Shown here: piece after piece, positions 47,359 to 59,347 of the stretch
How the letters are laid out: every line of letters begins with the position of its first letter
How positions within the stretch are numbered: position 1 is the stretch's first letter
Program-made: the position numbers and the translations under genes
Notes under the pieces: generated by a model
The model's input: the letters and a program-made list of their open reading frames with translations, nothing else
What the model was told of the DNA's origin: nothing
Databases searched by the model: none
Origin: Sclerotinia nivalis
Taxonomy: Eukaryota; Ascomycota; Leotiomycetes; Helotiales; Sclerotiniaceae
DNA length: 64,000 nucleotides
Assembly (NCBI GenBank): GCA_029531795.1
Contig: JAPEIS010000013.1
Location: 310,001 to 374,000, forward strand
Reading direction: 5' to 3'

Positions 47359-49894
47359 TTTGGTTTGGAGAAGTTGGTGATGGAAAAAAGCGAATGAAAG
47401 AGGGACAGCTGAGCTTTGACTTGGAAGATTATCAGATTATCAGTATGATCTCGGATGCTGTTTAGCGAGGTGGAGCCTATAAATTCTAAGCCTTACAGGG
47501 TGTCTCGGGTTCGAAGGGCTTAGTAGAATTAGAACTAGTGCATTGTGATGTCAAGCTTCATCTTTATTAAATGTGTTGCAAAGTTTTATTAGGGTAAATT
47601 CTATATGCATCTTGAGGTTTTTGAAATCTGCTCATCGTTGAGGCAAAGTCTTTGGTTTATCTTTAATCTAAGAGATGATATTATCACTCACTGTCAGCCA
47701 GCCACTCCAGCAGAATAGAGATCTGTCATCTTTGATTCACATACATACCTTGTATCAGTGCTACATAATACGGAGTATCACATTGATGGTTCTAAGCTTC
47801 CAGCAAGTGCAAGTGCAAGTGCAAGTGCAAGGCCGGATGCCAACATTTGCATTTATAGAAAAAAGAAGCATGCTTTCAATATACTTCTAGGAGGAGGCTA
47901 CTAGAGTGTGCCCATAATTGAGTGCTATTCGAGAGTCAATTTGTGCTGCTGTTTTCTTGGGGCTATGAACTATCGTGAAGCTGAATTTACACACCCACAT
48001 CTACCTTCCATTGTGAGGATATTTACAACAGAGCAGAGAAATGGTGTTGTGGCTGCAAACCGATACCTCAAAAGTCATCAGATGACTAAATCTCTTCATT
48101 CATGATATCACTATGAGAAAATTCCTGGCAAACAATTGCTGTTGAATATATTCCATTCCTAGATTCCCAAAGAGGTCACTAGTGAGCGGCCTCACAAATC
48201 AAGAACATGCTTGGTGAATAGTCTTGGTTGATGATTAGATGGTGTTTGGAAGTGTTATTAGAATTGCTCGATACAAGACACAAAGGCACCAAGTGAGTAT
48301 CCTGTACTTGTTCCTCTTTTGTCGGAGATGAGAGATCCGACAAAGAGACGCACAGGACGAAGTATGATAGCCGATCGATCTATCACTATATATTTGACAT
48401 CCAAGGATGTGAAAAGTCTAGTTCTGGCATGTACATACATGTGGGATCCGGGTTGGGCCGTGGAGGACTGCCTCAGCCAGGGAGAGGGAGTAGGCCCAGC
48501 CATTGTTCAATGAGCTAGTGAAAATTGCATTTTCACCAATTTGCAGCTTTTCTACTGGCGCCATAGAATCACTCTTGCAACTAAGAGCTCAGAACTTTAG
48601 GGGGAAAGTCTTCAATGATATACCGTACAATGCGATTTGTCTTTACGCAGTAATAGCTTTGGTGCCTATGGTGTATTACCAGCCGCGATTGAGTGTTTAC
48701 TATGGAAGAGACCATGCTATTACTTGATTGCCGTAGCAAGTATGCTTTGCATTCTCAGCCTACGGAGGCGGTTGAGTGTATATGGTGGTCGAGTTTTTCG
48801 TGTCGTTGCGTCATGTGCCAATTGGAGTTTATCGGACCCCCGAGCTTAATGTTGGTGGAAAGCTCCCACATCTTTAGGATATTTCAGGTTTGAGTGTTAG
48901 TTGCCGATTGTTTCATTAGTTTTGAATTTATGTTGTTCAACTCCACTTAAAGAGTTAGCACAATGCTGCAATGCCATTTTATATAATAAGTCCAATCCTG
49001 TGTGAAGATCCAACGGTTGATATTGCTTTGAACCAGCCCTTCAGCGGTTCGAATAAGTAGCTCTGTTCGCAATAAGACTGCTTCTGCATCCAAAACAGGC
49101 CCAAGGCAAGATCCCAATGATTCAAAATTTCATTGCTCTGTGTATGTTGGTAACGTGGAAAATGCTGGATTGATTAGGCCTATCAGAGTAGTTTTCATTT
49201 TTCGGAATAACTGATTCATTATGTATTCTACCCTAGCCCATCGATTAACATGAGAAAATAGCAAGAATAGTTACTAAGATCTCTTAGAATCTATCACAAA
49301 AGTATAGTGAATAAAATGGTATTTATGAGCAGGCTGAACAAATAGACTAGGAATAAAAAGATAGTAATTGAAAATTTGTTCGTTAGAAGTTTCATAAATT
49401 TAGGGATGCAAGTGTCTCCTTCATTAACCAACAACCTTGTTGCATTGTTATCTCATCTCACTAATCATCGTGTACCTCCCCTGGATCACAAAAGTCATCG
49501 GGATGTGTTCATTGTTGAAAGAATATAGAACAAAAAGCCCAAGTGTCATGTTGAAAGCACTGGAGTAGACGCAAGAGTCTAAATAAAGATGCCCAAACCC
49601 AGTTAAGGAGAACAAACTCTGAGTCCTGAAATCTAATCAGCATTGTTTTCAGAGCTTGAGAGCATAGATCTAATAATTATAACCTTTTCCTCTCCGGAAA
49701 AAGGTAAAGCTGGAATGATAAAGCATTCCATGATGTTTACTCTACTCTAGTGTTTGTCTTTGACGATCATAATCACTTTATACCACCACAACTATTTCAA
49801 CCCCTCGATTCCTGTGGCAACAATCAATCTATCCCAGGTGTCCAAAAATATCACATTTTCACCACGTTTCCCTGAATAGAGAAAAATTCTTGAT
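47359..49894. other. Gene-poor region with a GCAAGT microsatellite and a 12-bp hairpin
   Basis: No gene is supported. A GCAAGT hexamer tract lies at 47803-47830. An inverted repeat (CTCTTTTGTCGGA against TCCGACAAAGAG, one bulged T) forms a hairpin at 48314-48347. Short frames near 48500-48900 lack coding character. Confidence 0.5.
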
Positions 49895-50230
49895 ATGACG
49901 ACCACTCATCTCGCTATGGATCAACTCAACGGCGCCGATCAACCCAACACAATCGATCCACTCAACGCAGTCAGTCAACTCAATGCGATCGATCAACTCA
50001 GAAATGCAGAGAGAAAGCTATTTCTAGAACTTTGGGAGGAGGCTACAATCGTCGAGCTAAAACGATGGCAGCAAAGATGACAGGAGGCTAAAACCGGTGT
50101 GGAGGGCCTCGAGAAAAAGAAATTTACTGCAACACGAATAGGTGAATTTATCAAGGCTTATAAGAAGGGGGAGAAGGGAAGACGAGAGACGGAGAAAGCG
50201 GAAACAAAAGAGGTGGACGAGAATAAGTGA
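49895..50230 (+). pseudogene. Small charged ORF interrupted by one in-frame TGA
   Basis: An ATG at 49895 opens 61 codons to TGA 50078-50080. The same frame then continues for 49 sense codons to TGA 50228-50230. The first part has an imperfect Asp-Gln-Leu-Asn repeat and then an amphipathic stretch (Glu-Leu-Trp-Glu-Glu-Ala); the second is a Lys/Glu-rich helix-like region. Both halves look like one charged, helical protein of about 110 residues with a nonsense codon near the middle. Options are a pseudogene, a polymorphic stop, a sequencing error, or removal of a 33-nt GT...AG segment that exactly spans the stop and preserves frame. No family recognised. Confidence 0.35.
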
Positions 50231-51441
50231 AAGGAGAAGAGGGATATCGATGAATGACTGGGGAACAAGTAGGTTTGCCAAATGAATAGGCTGAGTAGAG
50301 AGTTTGGCGTATTTTAGATATTTTTATAAGATTTCTGAAAGATACGAATATACAGAAGATAATTCAGAACTCAAAAATCATGGATTCGAAGAATTGAACC
50401 CAATTTCCAATTAGTAAAAGGGCAATCATTCAGATACCACTAATATCCAGTCGGAATACCGCCCTGCTTCTGCTCAATACGAAGATCAGTCGTAATTTAT
50501 CTGAGGGCGGCCGACTCCAATATTTCGCACCTACAACCTCAAGTCCAAAAAGTGATGGATTATACATACCAGCCTCGAAAAGGACAGGAAAATAAATCTC
50601 AGGTATTCAGACCATCAAGGCTTGAGCTTCAACTTCTAGAGGCAACATGCCCACAAAAGCAGATTTCAATCTCAAACGCAAGAATGCTTTACTAAAGCTA
50701 GCAATTCCTTTCAATGGACCCGGGTTTTATTCTGGCAGGTTCTAGCACTGCTACCCTATCTCTTGGTAATTCCAATTAAACACTAAACCAAGAACAACCC
50801 CAAACTCTATTTCCCCTCTAACCCAATTACCACCGACGATCCATCCCACAGAACCAACAATCCCGACAACGGCGGTAACATCCCCGTATTCGTTCCGTCG
50901 TTCATGCCTTCCTTATTTTCCCCATTCCTCTTTCCCCAAGTAATGAAGTCATAGACTCGTTCCTGTACCGAGATTTCCCCTAGGCTCAATACGTTTAAAT
51001 GTTGCTAGTGAGCTAGCTTTAGCTCTTCGTCTAGTGCCGTCTAGCATCAATGTAGACCCGTCGATCTAGGCTAGTTGCCATGATAGTTGGTAGCTAGTGC
51101 GATCTGATCTGCGGACGCGTTCTTTGGTAAACCTTTGGTAAAGGCTGAAGATTAGGGTTCTTGTGGTAGTCGTCAGCTAAGTTCCTGGTCGGTATGGATT
51201 ATGGGAAGAGATGATCCTGGCATGTGGAACGTGAGGCTTGGTTTGTCGACGTCCTTTGGACTGAAGATCATGATGAAGAAATCAAGGTCCTGGGCATTTC
51301 TTCACCACTCATTGCAACGTTTCTGATACTTGGATATTTTTCTTCTTCACTTATTATACAATTTCTGTAAATTTTTTTTTACAAACGTGAAATGAATGCC
51401 CAAATACTCATACAATGACAGTCGTACAAAGATACTAGCCC
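50231..51441. other. Intergenic DNA with a second tRNA-like element
   Basis: Around 50384-50457, on the minus strand, there is a tRNA-like sequence (B-box-like GGTTCAATTCT, A-box-like TAGTGGTATCTG) whose stems pair only partly. A 60-codon minus frame near 50807-50989 shows no recognisable domain. The rest is unremarkable. Confidence 0.4.
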
Positions 51442-53290
51442 TCATGATGTGCTTGCTACTCTAAAATGATGCTCAATTTCCTTCGGTCTCTCCGCCAAGT
51501 CAAGACCTCTTTGAATATCCTCGCTTCTTCTGCCGACATCGATATTTCTCCTCCCCCAGGATCCCGGGCTACTGCCTGTAGACCCACCTGGGCTTCGTCT
51601 CTTTTCTCTCATATTCCGTAGATATCTTGTGGCTTCACCCTCTACTGGGACGGATTTCTTTCCATCATCACCTTGTACCCTTCCCAAGAGGCTTGATGTG
51701 CTTGAGCTTGAGGTATTTCTGTGATGCAACGGTCCTCTATCTTCGGGTGAAGAGGTACTATCCAAACCACCATAACCTGAATCTCGAGTTGATGGTCTCT
51801 CATATGTTTGTTGATGTGTAATTGGCTTTCTCGGAAGTGACGTCGAATGCATACCGTTAAGCTCACGGGCATGCACTGAGTCCGAGGTCGAAAGGCCATT
51901 GTACAGCTTCTTCTCGCGAAGTTTTGCCATGTTAGTATCTATGTGATCGATGCTGTTATATTCAGCTGCTTGCGCACGCTCAAGATCGCAAAGTTCCTTA
52001 ATCGTCCTCTCCTTCTGGGGAGGCGAGGTTGGTGTTTTTGTTGCGATATGTTCCTTTCCAGCAGGTACGTGATTCCAGTACATGGGTATTGTCAGACCCG
52101 CCTCATAAGCACCAGTCGCACGAACAGGAGGGTATCTCCACCAAGTTTCCTTACGTGGGAAACCCTCTGCGGTAATGTACTCTCGCTCCATGACCTTTAC
52201 TGGCTCACCAGGTACATGAGACCATTGTATCTGACCTTTCGAGTTTGGCTGAAAGTGTGTTGTGTAATTTGTATTTGGTAGTTCAGGCTCTACTCCAAAC
52301 AGTGGTGAATCGAAAACATCTTCAGCAGTAGCTGGTGGGTGCCGAACAATGGACCAACTTGGAGAATAAGACCCTGTGACCGTGTAACCGTGTACCATTG
52401 ACTCCGGTATTTTAATCAGTGTATCTCCATCATCACCGTAAACGTAGTGTTTGGCAGGTAAGATCTCGGTATCAATGACAGGAAGAACTCGATGATAGTA
52501 ATGATGTTGGTGGATCTCTCGAGTGATTTCTCTCGTTACGACCTCGTGTTGTGTAGGTAAAACATATTCATGAGTGACAGCTAATGAGGATAATAAATCA
52601 GCTTCTGCTATTGTTCAATATAGATTCTGTAGATATAAATGGCCAATTTTCTGGGCGCACAAAGGATGGTGAAGCAGGTGAATTTGGTAGCGAGGGGTTG
52701 AGTTTTAAGGGTGAAAGTCTGTTTGACCTTGAACGTCAACGAGTGAGAAGGGGTTTGTATGTACCAGGTGCAACTTTTTCGTGTGTAGTAGTATCCACGG
52801 TATTGGTAAGATCCACTACACCTTCAAGGCTGATGAGCTCCGCCCTTTCTTCACTCAGATAAGACTTCTTGATTGGTGACGATGTCTGCTTCTGCCCATT
52901 TGCAATTGGAAACTGGGTGCCCTTGATATGCATGTCATCACCGCTGACTGCAGTCTCGGTTCTGTCGTTGGTAGGGAAAATAGAATACTTTGATGGTGAT
53001 GGGATCGTTCGAGGAGTCCTCTCTAAGACCTTACTAGAAACACCATCACTCGAAGACAAATTGTGGTTTTGTCTTATTGGCGTGGGAGTAGAGGTTGGAT
53101 TAGAAGTGCCTCGATCCTGCACTGATTCAGTTCGTGATGTATCTTTCATTGTCGACGAATTGGTTGGCTTGATGCTATGCTTCTCGATATGATACTGGTC
53201 GAATTGTATGAAATTGTGTAAATACAGATGCTCGAAGACGGGCTTCTCATGATGAAGATCAAAGTTACTAAGCAGCACTATCGGAGACAT
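51442..53290 (-). CDS. Unknown hydrophilic protein carrying a HEV/REIHQ-type module
   Basis: Exons are 53290-52765 and 52580-51442, with a 184-nt intron (GTACAT donor, TAG acceptor), giving 554 residues. The N-terminal 170 residues are Ser/Thr-rich and disordered. A compact His-rich module follows at 185-221 (Thr-Gln-His-Glu, then Arg-Glu-Ile-His-Gln-His-His, then Asp-Thr-Glu-Ile-Leu-Pro-Ala-Lys-His). It is matched without gaps by the allergen-like gene 2.6 kb away. A Trp/Pro-rich region comes next (Trp-Trp-Arg-Tyr-Pro-Pro), then a long basic, Ser/Gly-rich tail. No enzyme motif. The open frame extends 13 codons upstream of this ATG without another ATG, and an AG acceptor lies just before, so an upstream exon is possible. 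Function unknown; the second exon is certain, the start less so. Confidence 0.65.
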
Positions 53291-54994
53291 GTCATCTATA
53301 TTGTAGCAAGTACTAGCGGAGTAAAGCACCTCTGGTTAGTCTAAGACCATCCTTATTGGAGAATTGACAAGAGAAAAGAGAGACTTTGACACAGCTTGAA
53401 TGTGGGATGAAGCTTTTTGTTGTGTGACTGTGTCGTCATCTCTAGGAATGGACCCCCAAGTCTAGAACGTTCAGGCATTTCAGTTTCAGCCACACCATAA
53501 TGTATTGAGAAATAAAAAATAGCTCAGATCTGATCGAGAGTTCTCCATAACCAAATTAATGCACTACATCTTCTCCATATATTCTCACTCCGGTAGTCAT
53601 TGTACAATCTCTGGGAGTATCCCGTCCACCTTTCATATTGTCGTTGGCATCAGATATCGATATATCAAGGATTTGGCACAAATAACTGCGTAGCTTCGCT
53701 ACAAAAAACTTGTTTGATTCGTACGCATGAGGGGTAGTTGTTGGAGTTAGGGGATGAGCTGGGATTGGGAAAATTCGACAATGTGACTGTAGGTGATTCG
53801 GAAGACTCTAAAACGATTTGTTGTGAAGCAGTAGACTTCCTTTTGTCGCAGAAAGAGTGAGGATCTCGTCGCAGATCCAAAGGATGTTCATGAAAAGGCC
53901 CTCATCCCACCCTTTAGATATCACCATCAGATGGAGCCCTTCTGAGTCTGCCCTCAAATGTTCTTTCAATTCCGTGGTGTCTTGTTGACCCTGGAGATAT
54001 GGAAGCTTCTGTTGATTCATGATGAGTCCTGTTCGATAATTTCGTTGCCCCTGCTCAGTTCTCCATTGTTGTCTTCGACCTTAGATGCTTGGCCAGTTTT
54101 GCTACATCATCGACCTAGAACTTGTGTCCGAGTCCGAGGGTTGGGAGATTTCGCTAATGGCTTTTCTCTTAATTTGTGAGTCCCATTTGTTGATGACGAC
54201 ATTTTGAAGATCCCATTCTTTGATTCTGGAAGCCATTGATTGATTACCTAGGCCAGTATGTCTCAGATCAAGTCGCGGCGTTTCGGAGATATTATTCCGG
54301 TGGGGGATCGTCGAAATGCTTGTGATGATCTTATCTGCTCAACCCCCTTTTCATCGTGTAACAAAAGAACACAATATTAACCTTGACCTTAACATCAATA
54401 TCACAATTCAATATTACAAGATGAATGGAATACTTTTCATTTTACATGCAAACACAACACAACACAAACACGACAAAATTTGCAGTCAATCTGCTGCCTA
54501 CAGGTTGATCTCAATTTCAACTTACCAGCAAAAGAAATGTTATGCGTGATTCCTCTAATACGCTAATTAGGTAAAGCTCTGCACAAATCTTAAATAGTTT
54601 TAGCATGGTGGCATTGATGTTTGATATACATTAGAAAGTCATTAATGACTTTAGTCATTTAGACAGGTCATTAGATACCTGACCATTTGCAAAAGATTTT
54701 AGCTAGTACTTTCTTTACATCTACTTAAGAATGATAATCCTAACTTCCTTGTTTTTGACTGTCTCTATGTTCCCATAGTACCTTTTTCGACCATGAATGT
54801 ACTCGAGGTTCATAGGAGTAGAAATCTTTAAGTAATACAAATCACTGACATTCCTAAAGATTGGGTTGACAAGGAACAAATTTCAGCCACTCATACATAT
54901 TCTTTATATCTACCATTTGCTCTTTGGATGAGGTATGAAGCCCCATACAATTTAACAAATACATGTGATCAGCCACATTACTACAGCGGATTCC

Positions 54995-55017
54995 ATTTTC
55001 CCGTGTTACGGGAAAAT
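54995..55017. repeat. Perfect 10-bp inverted repeat (hairpin)
   Basis: ATTTTCCCGT is followed by a 3-nt loop and ACGGGAAAAT. With a small bulge the pairing extends outward through CGGAT and ATCCG to about 54987-55020. It lies in intergenic DNA, and no function is assigned. Confidence 0.8.
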
Positions 55018-55714
55018 CCGATGGCGGGGCACCAATGATGCAACTTTTGAGTTTCCCATCAAATCGATGATGGCAGAATTCAAAGAACCATGCATGGCAT
55101 TCGACATTCAACATTCCCGCGAACTGAACGTACATTGTACTCGCAAATCGGTCTTGATTATTAGCGGTCTGTTATAATTTCCAAAATTCGAAGTAGCAAA
55201 TCAATGATCTGTACTTGTAAATCGGTACACTTATCATGTAATGTAGGAGCCACAGCTAGTAATTAGACCTTACTCTAGGGAATCAAGATTCGATCAAGTT
55301 TCTAGGCTTCTACTCGCCCAAGAACCAACCAAAAACCCGTTCTTGCGCGAATGCCAAACCCAAAGATGCCAATATCGTTAGGGCTTTATCGGAGAAATAC
55401 ATACCAGTTCCCAATTATTGGACGAGAATCTGGGAAGTTGATAGTATGATTTCGAAGTGGAGATAATGTGCGTAAGTAGCGCCATTAGACCTTCGGCACA
55501 TCTTCTCAGTCTTTGTCTCTCATGTAAAAGATTACACTGGAATTCCAAATGAATCTCCGCTGGTCTAGCCTAGTCTCATCGTTGATGCACAGCCACTTGG
55601 TAATGACCTTCCTCGATCTTAGAAAATCAAGGATTTGAAAAATACAGCTTTTCGAGCCTGGAAAGTCCAACTAGTTGATGATGTAGCAGGGCAGCCTGCG
55701 GGGCGAGAGCTATC

Positions 55715-55876
55715 ACCCCAGGGCCCCTCGAGACTATAAGTGGTGGACATTCCTCCCAATCCGTTTCAATCCCCATCAAAACACACAACAATCAACAATT
55801 AACACCTTTCTTCCAATTCAAACAACTATACCCAGCATTCACCTTAACTCTTCCATAAACAACACATTAAATCAAA
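55715..55876 (+). promoter_or_regulatory. Promoter and leader of the allergen-like gene
   Basis: A GGGCCCCTCGAG segment containing CCCCT (stress response element core, Msn2/4 type) is followed about 10 bp later by ACTATAAG, a TATA-like box. A pyrimidine- and A-rich leader then runs to the ATG at 55877. The arrangement fits an inducible, abundantly transcribed gene. The sites are recognised by eye only. Confidence 0.35.
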
Positions 55877-56792
55877 ATGGATCGTGCCAAGGCAGCTGTC
55901 AGTGATTTCCTCTCCAAGGATGGGAAGCATGACACTACAGTTCATGAGGTATGAGTGCTTACCTCTTTGATCCACATCCTAGGAAAATCCTAATGATCTT
56001 TTGCAGACTGTCAACCCAGCCGTTCAAAACGAGAAAGTAATCAAGACACAACACGAGGACGCAACGACCGCTATTGACCGTGAGATTCACCAAGATCATC
56101 ACCACACTTCAGTCCAACCCATCAAAGATCATGAAGTCCTTCCAGAGCAACATTCCCACAAACTTGGAGCTGTTGAGCACCGTAACATCCAGCACGGAAG
56201 CGATGCTCAGGTCAAGGATCGTCTGGCCGCTGAACAAGCTCAATTCAAGAATACCAGAACTGTAGGAGAGACTCAACATACTGCCTCGCAAGGTGCCACC
56301 GTTGCTGGTGAGCATGTTCATCACCACGTCCACGAGACCATCCAGCCAGTTATCCAAAAGGAGACTGTTCAGCCATCCGTCGTCCACACCACCATTCCAG
56401 TTCACGAAGTTCACCAAAATGAGCCTAAGCACCACACCGCTACCTCTCTCCCAACTGTCAGTATGGATGAGTTCAGACACCAAGGAGGCGCTCTCGGAGG
56501 ACGTGAGGAGCGCACCGATGCTTTCAGAGGCGAGCCAAAATCTGTTGGGGGTACTCTTGGAGGCGCTGGCGCTAGAGGTACTACTTCTTTGACTGAGAAC
56601 GGTGCTCACGGACACCACGCTGGCTCCCACACTGGTGCTACTGGTGCTGGTATCGGCTCAACTACCGCCGGCAATGTCCACCACACCACCTCCAACACCT
56701 CTACCGAGTCTCACAAGAAGCCTAGCTTGATGGATAAAATTAACCCAAAGGTTGATGCCGACGGTGACGGAAAGGCTGGCTTCATGAAATAG
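55877..56792 (+). CDS. Fungal allergen-like hydrophilic (stress-type) protein
   Basis: Exons are 55877-55948 and 56007-56792, with a 58-nt intron, giving 285 residues. The very hydrophilic, His-rich chain begins Met-Asp-Arg-Ala-Lys-Ala-Ala-Val-Ser-Asp-Phe-Leu. It has Thr-Gln-His-Glu (38-41), Arg-Glu-Ile-His-Gln-Asp-His (49-55) and Glu-Val-Leu-Pro-Glu-Gln-His (67-73). Then come Val-His-His-His-Val-His-Glu repeats, a Gly-rich part with Gly-Gly-Arg-Glu-Glu-Arg-Thr, and a conserved end Asp-Ala-Asp-Gly-Asp-Gly-Lys-Ala-Gly-Phe-Met-Lys. I recognise it as a family widely annotated as allergen in moulds, without signal peptide or membrane segment; a cytosolic stress or desiccation role is likely but unproven. 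An AATAAA lies near 57005. Confidence 0.8.
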
Positions 56793-58079
56793 ATGCTCCT
56801 GGTGCTCCTTTCCTAATATCAACTGTTTTCCTTAGCTCCGCAATGTACATAGATACGATGACCACGAGATAATTAATTAAGCACGAATCGATGTTTTTCC
56901 AAAATATTGTCATGTCCCACCTTGTGATGATCTCAATTTATGCGCCTTATGGTTATGAGATGAAAAACGTTCCATATATTGTGATAGGTTTGAATACCTC
57001 ATCTTAATAAACTGGTTGAGAATCAATTGTGTTGTATACTCTGCATATTCAATTGCTTCAATTTCCTAACGTGCGATCTCGGTTGGTCCTCGGCATTTCT
57101 CGATTATGTAAGCGCCCTTCATTTTTTTATCTTTCAAGTAATCTCAGCAGAAGTTATCATAGCAGGAGGAAAACCCTCCCAAATAGTATTCAACATCAAG
57201 TTCGTGAATCACTCCCATGGTTCGGTGTTGTATTATATCAATTCGCCACGGGTCAACCGTTATTGAATCATATGATTAACACGTTTGCATAGAGTAAACA
57301 TCTCGGGATTTGAAATTCTGTAGGCAATGCAACATCGAGATGCATCATTTATCAACTTGCAGTCTTCTTTACTATGCTCCATTCTGTCTTATGGACCTGT
57401 CGATAACATGAATCATAGATTGGTTGAACAAACGCCGGTCAGGATGCCAACTAGTGCTGAGATTTGGGAACATTTGCTTCAATGATCTGAGGTTCTGCAA
57501 CATATCTACTATTTGGTCGAATTTAAGAGATTGCTCTGAACTTTCCGTGCTGTCGTATGATCATGCTTGTCGGTGTCTCCACATCAGAATGAACCGCTTA
57601 GTGATCTCCACGGCAAAATCAGAAATGCGGGGAGAACTTATGAAACGATTACTACATTCCGAGCATCCGCCGATAGTCAATATGTAGCAGGCTCAAACGG
57701 CTAATCTTCTGGAATTGGTGATTTTGCATCGCGCATCTTCGATCAGAGCAACTTCACTCTATATCATTGTTATATTTTCCGAGATCTTAGCAAGTTGCAA
57801 GGCATGGCGCATACGACATGGGCTATACTTCTACCCCTCGCCCCTCCAGGCCCTCCTACATGTTGCCGTCATGCAATCGGGGCGGGATTTGAACTACATC
57901 GTATGATATGATTGAGATACGCGAATCACGAATTTCATTCTCCTTGTATCGATGATAACCTTTGAATTAATTGTATAAAGACTTGACTTCCTCCAGGTAA
58001 TTCTCCTCTTCATCACACAATCTTCTTATCATTTCAAACTCACAATCAATAATCAACACCAATCATACCAAACATCAAA
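56793..58079. other. Intergenic DNA between the allergen-like and cyanide hydratase genes
   Basis: Poly(A) signal of the upstream gene near 57005. Several 60-90-codon frames on the + strand (57029-57292, 57424-57687, 57715-57906) have no start context, splice partner or recognisable domain. They are not called. The last 100 bp are the CT/CA-rich leader of the cyanide hydratase gene. Confidence 0.5.
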
Positions 58080-59347
58080 ATGCCTGCTAAAATCAAAAAG
58101 TACAAGGCCGCAGCTGTCCAAGCTGAACCTGGATGGTTCGATCTTGAGTTGTCTGTAAAGAAGACTATCCATTGGATCAACGAGGCTGGAAAAGCAGGCT
58201 GCAAACTTGTTGCATTCCCTGAAGTTTGTAAGTACATCCATTCCTGATTTGGCCCATCACATTTGACTTACGCACTGTTAGGGATTCCTGGCTATCCATA
58301 CTGGGCATGGAAGGTCAATTATCAACAATCTCTTCCTATGATCAAGGCCTACCGCGAGAACAGTCTTCCGTCTGATTCGGATGAGATGCGCCGAATTCGT
58401 GAAGCTGCCCGTGAGAATGCTATCTACGTCTCATTAGGATACAGTGAAATTGATTTCGCATCTCTTTACATTTCCCAAGTCCTCATCTCACCTACCGGAG
58501 AAGTTCTCAACCACCGCAGAAAGATCAAGCCTACTCATGTTGAGAAGCTTATTTATGGTGATGGGTCAGGTGATACTTTTAAGAGTGTCGTTCAGACAGA
58601 CATTGGAAGAGTAGGACAATTAAACTGCTGGGAGAACATGAACCCGTTTTTGAAGGCAATGAATGTCTCCGAGGGAGAACAGGTAACTCTATATTCTTCA
58701 AATGCTTCCATAAACCATTTCTCACAATTCATCAGGTCCACATTGCCGGCTGGCCAATCTACCCACACGAGGAAACCCGTACCCCTTTGGACCCATGGAC
58801 TAATGTCAGCAACCCCAACTCCGATATTGTTTCTCCAGCCTACGCCATTGAAACTGGAACTTACGTCCTCGCACCATTCCAACGTATTTCCAAGGAAGGT
58901 GTAGACAAGAACACCCCACCTGGAGTAGAGCGTGAAGATCCAAACATCTACAACGGCAACAGCAGAATTTTCGGACCTGACGGTCAACTCCTCAGCAAGG
59001 CTGATGAAGACTTTGAGGGATTGATGTTCGTAGAGGTAAGATAAATAGCCTTTTACCCATTCAAAGAAACCAATCTGACAATATTCCAGATCGATCTAGA
59101 TCAATCACACCTTCCAAAGGCTCTCGGAGACTTTGGTGGTCACTACATGAGACCTGACCTCATCCGTCTCCTTGTTGACACACGTCGCAAGGAACTTATC
59201 ACCGAGGCAGACCAAGATGGTGGAATTGGTACTTACAACACCCAAGATCGTGTCGGACTTAACAGACCTCTTGATGCTCCTAAAATTGATGGTCCAAGTG
59301 GGGTTAGCAAGCAAGTGCTTTCCAAGAAGGCTTCTCCCAAAGCCTAA
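58080..59347 (+). CDS. Cyanide hydratase (nitrilase superfamily)
   Basis: Exons are 58080-58227, 58282-58682, 58736-59035 and 59090-59347, with introns of 54, 53 and 54 nt, giving 368 residues. The enzyme converts cyanide to formamide, letting plant-attacking fungi tolerate cyanogenic hosts. It forms large helical oligomers in the cytosol. The catalytic triad is complete: Glu48 in Phe-Pro-Glu-Val-Trp, Lys130 in His-Arg-Arg-Lys-Ile-Lys-Pro-Thr-His, and Cys165 in Leu-Asn-Cys-Trp-Glu-Asn. The C-terminal [11 protein letters not shown] segment and overall length match fungal cyanide hydratases rather than plant nitrilases. The first junction splits the conserved Trp codon. The tail after residue 320 is shorter and more divergent than the core, as usual. 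Confidence 0.95.

Larger units (their letters stand above)
53291..55876. other. Intergenic DNA with a broken minus-strand ORF and a strong hairpin
   Basis: On the minus strand at 54230-53665 several protein-like segments fall in different frames (Met-Ala-Ser-Arg-Ile-Lys-Glu-Trp-Asp; then a 70-codon frame with Ile-Ser-Lys-Gly-Trp-Asp-Glu-Gly; then a Ser/Pro-rich frame), suggesting a decayed gene. A hairpin with a perfect 10-bp stem and 3-nt loop lies at 54995-55017. The last 170 bp form the promoter of the allergen-like gene, with a CCCCT (STRE-like) motif near 55724 and a TATAAG box near 55736. Confidence 0.45.
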
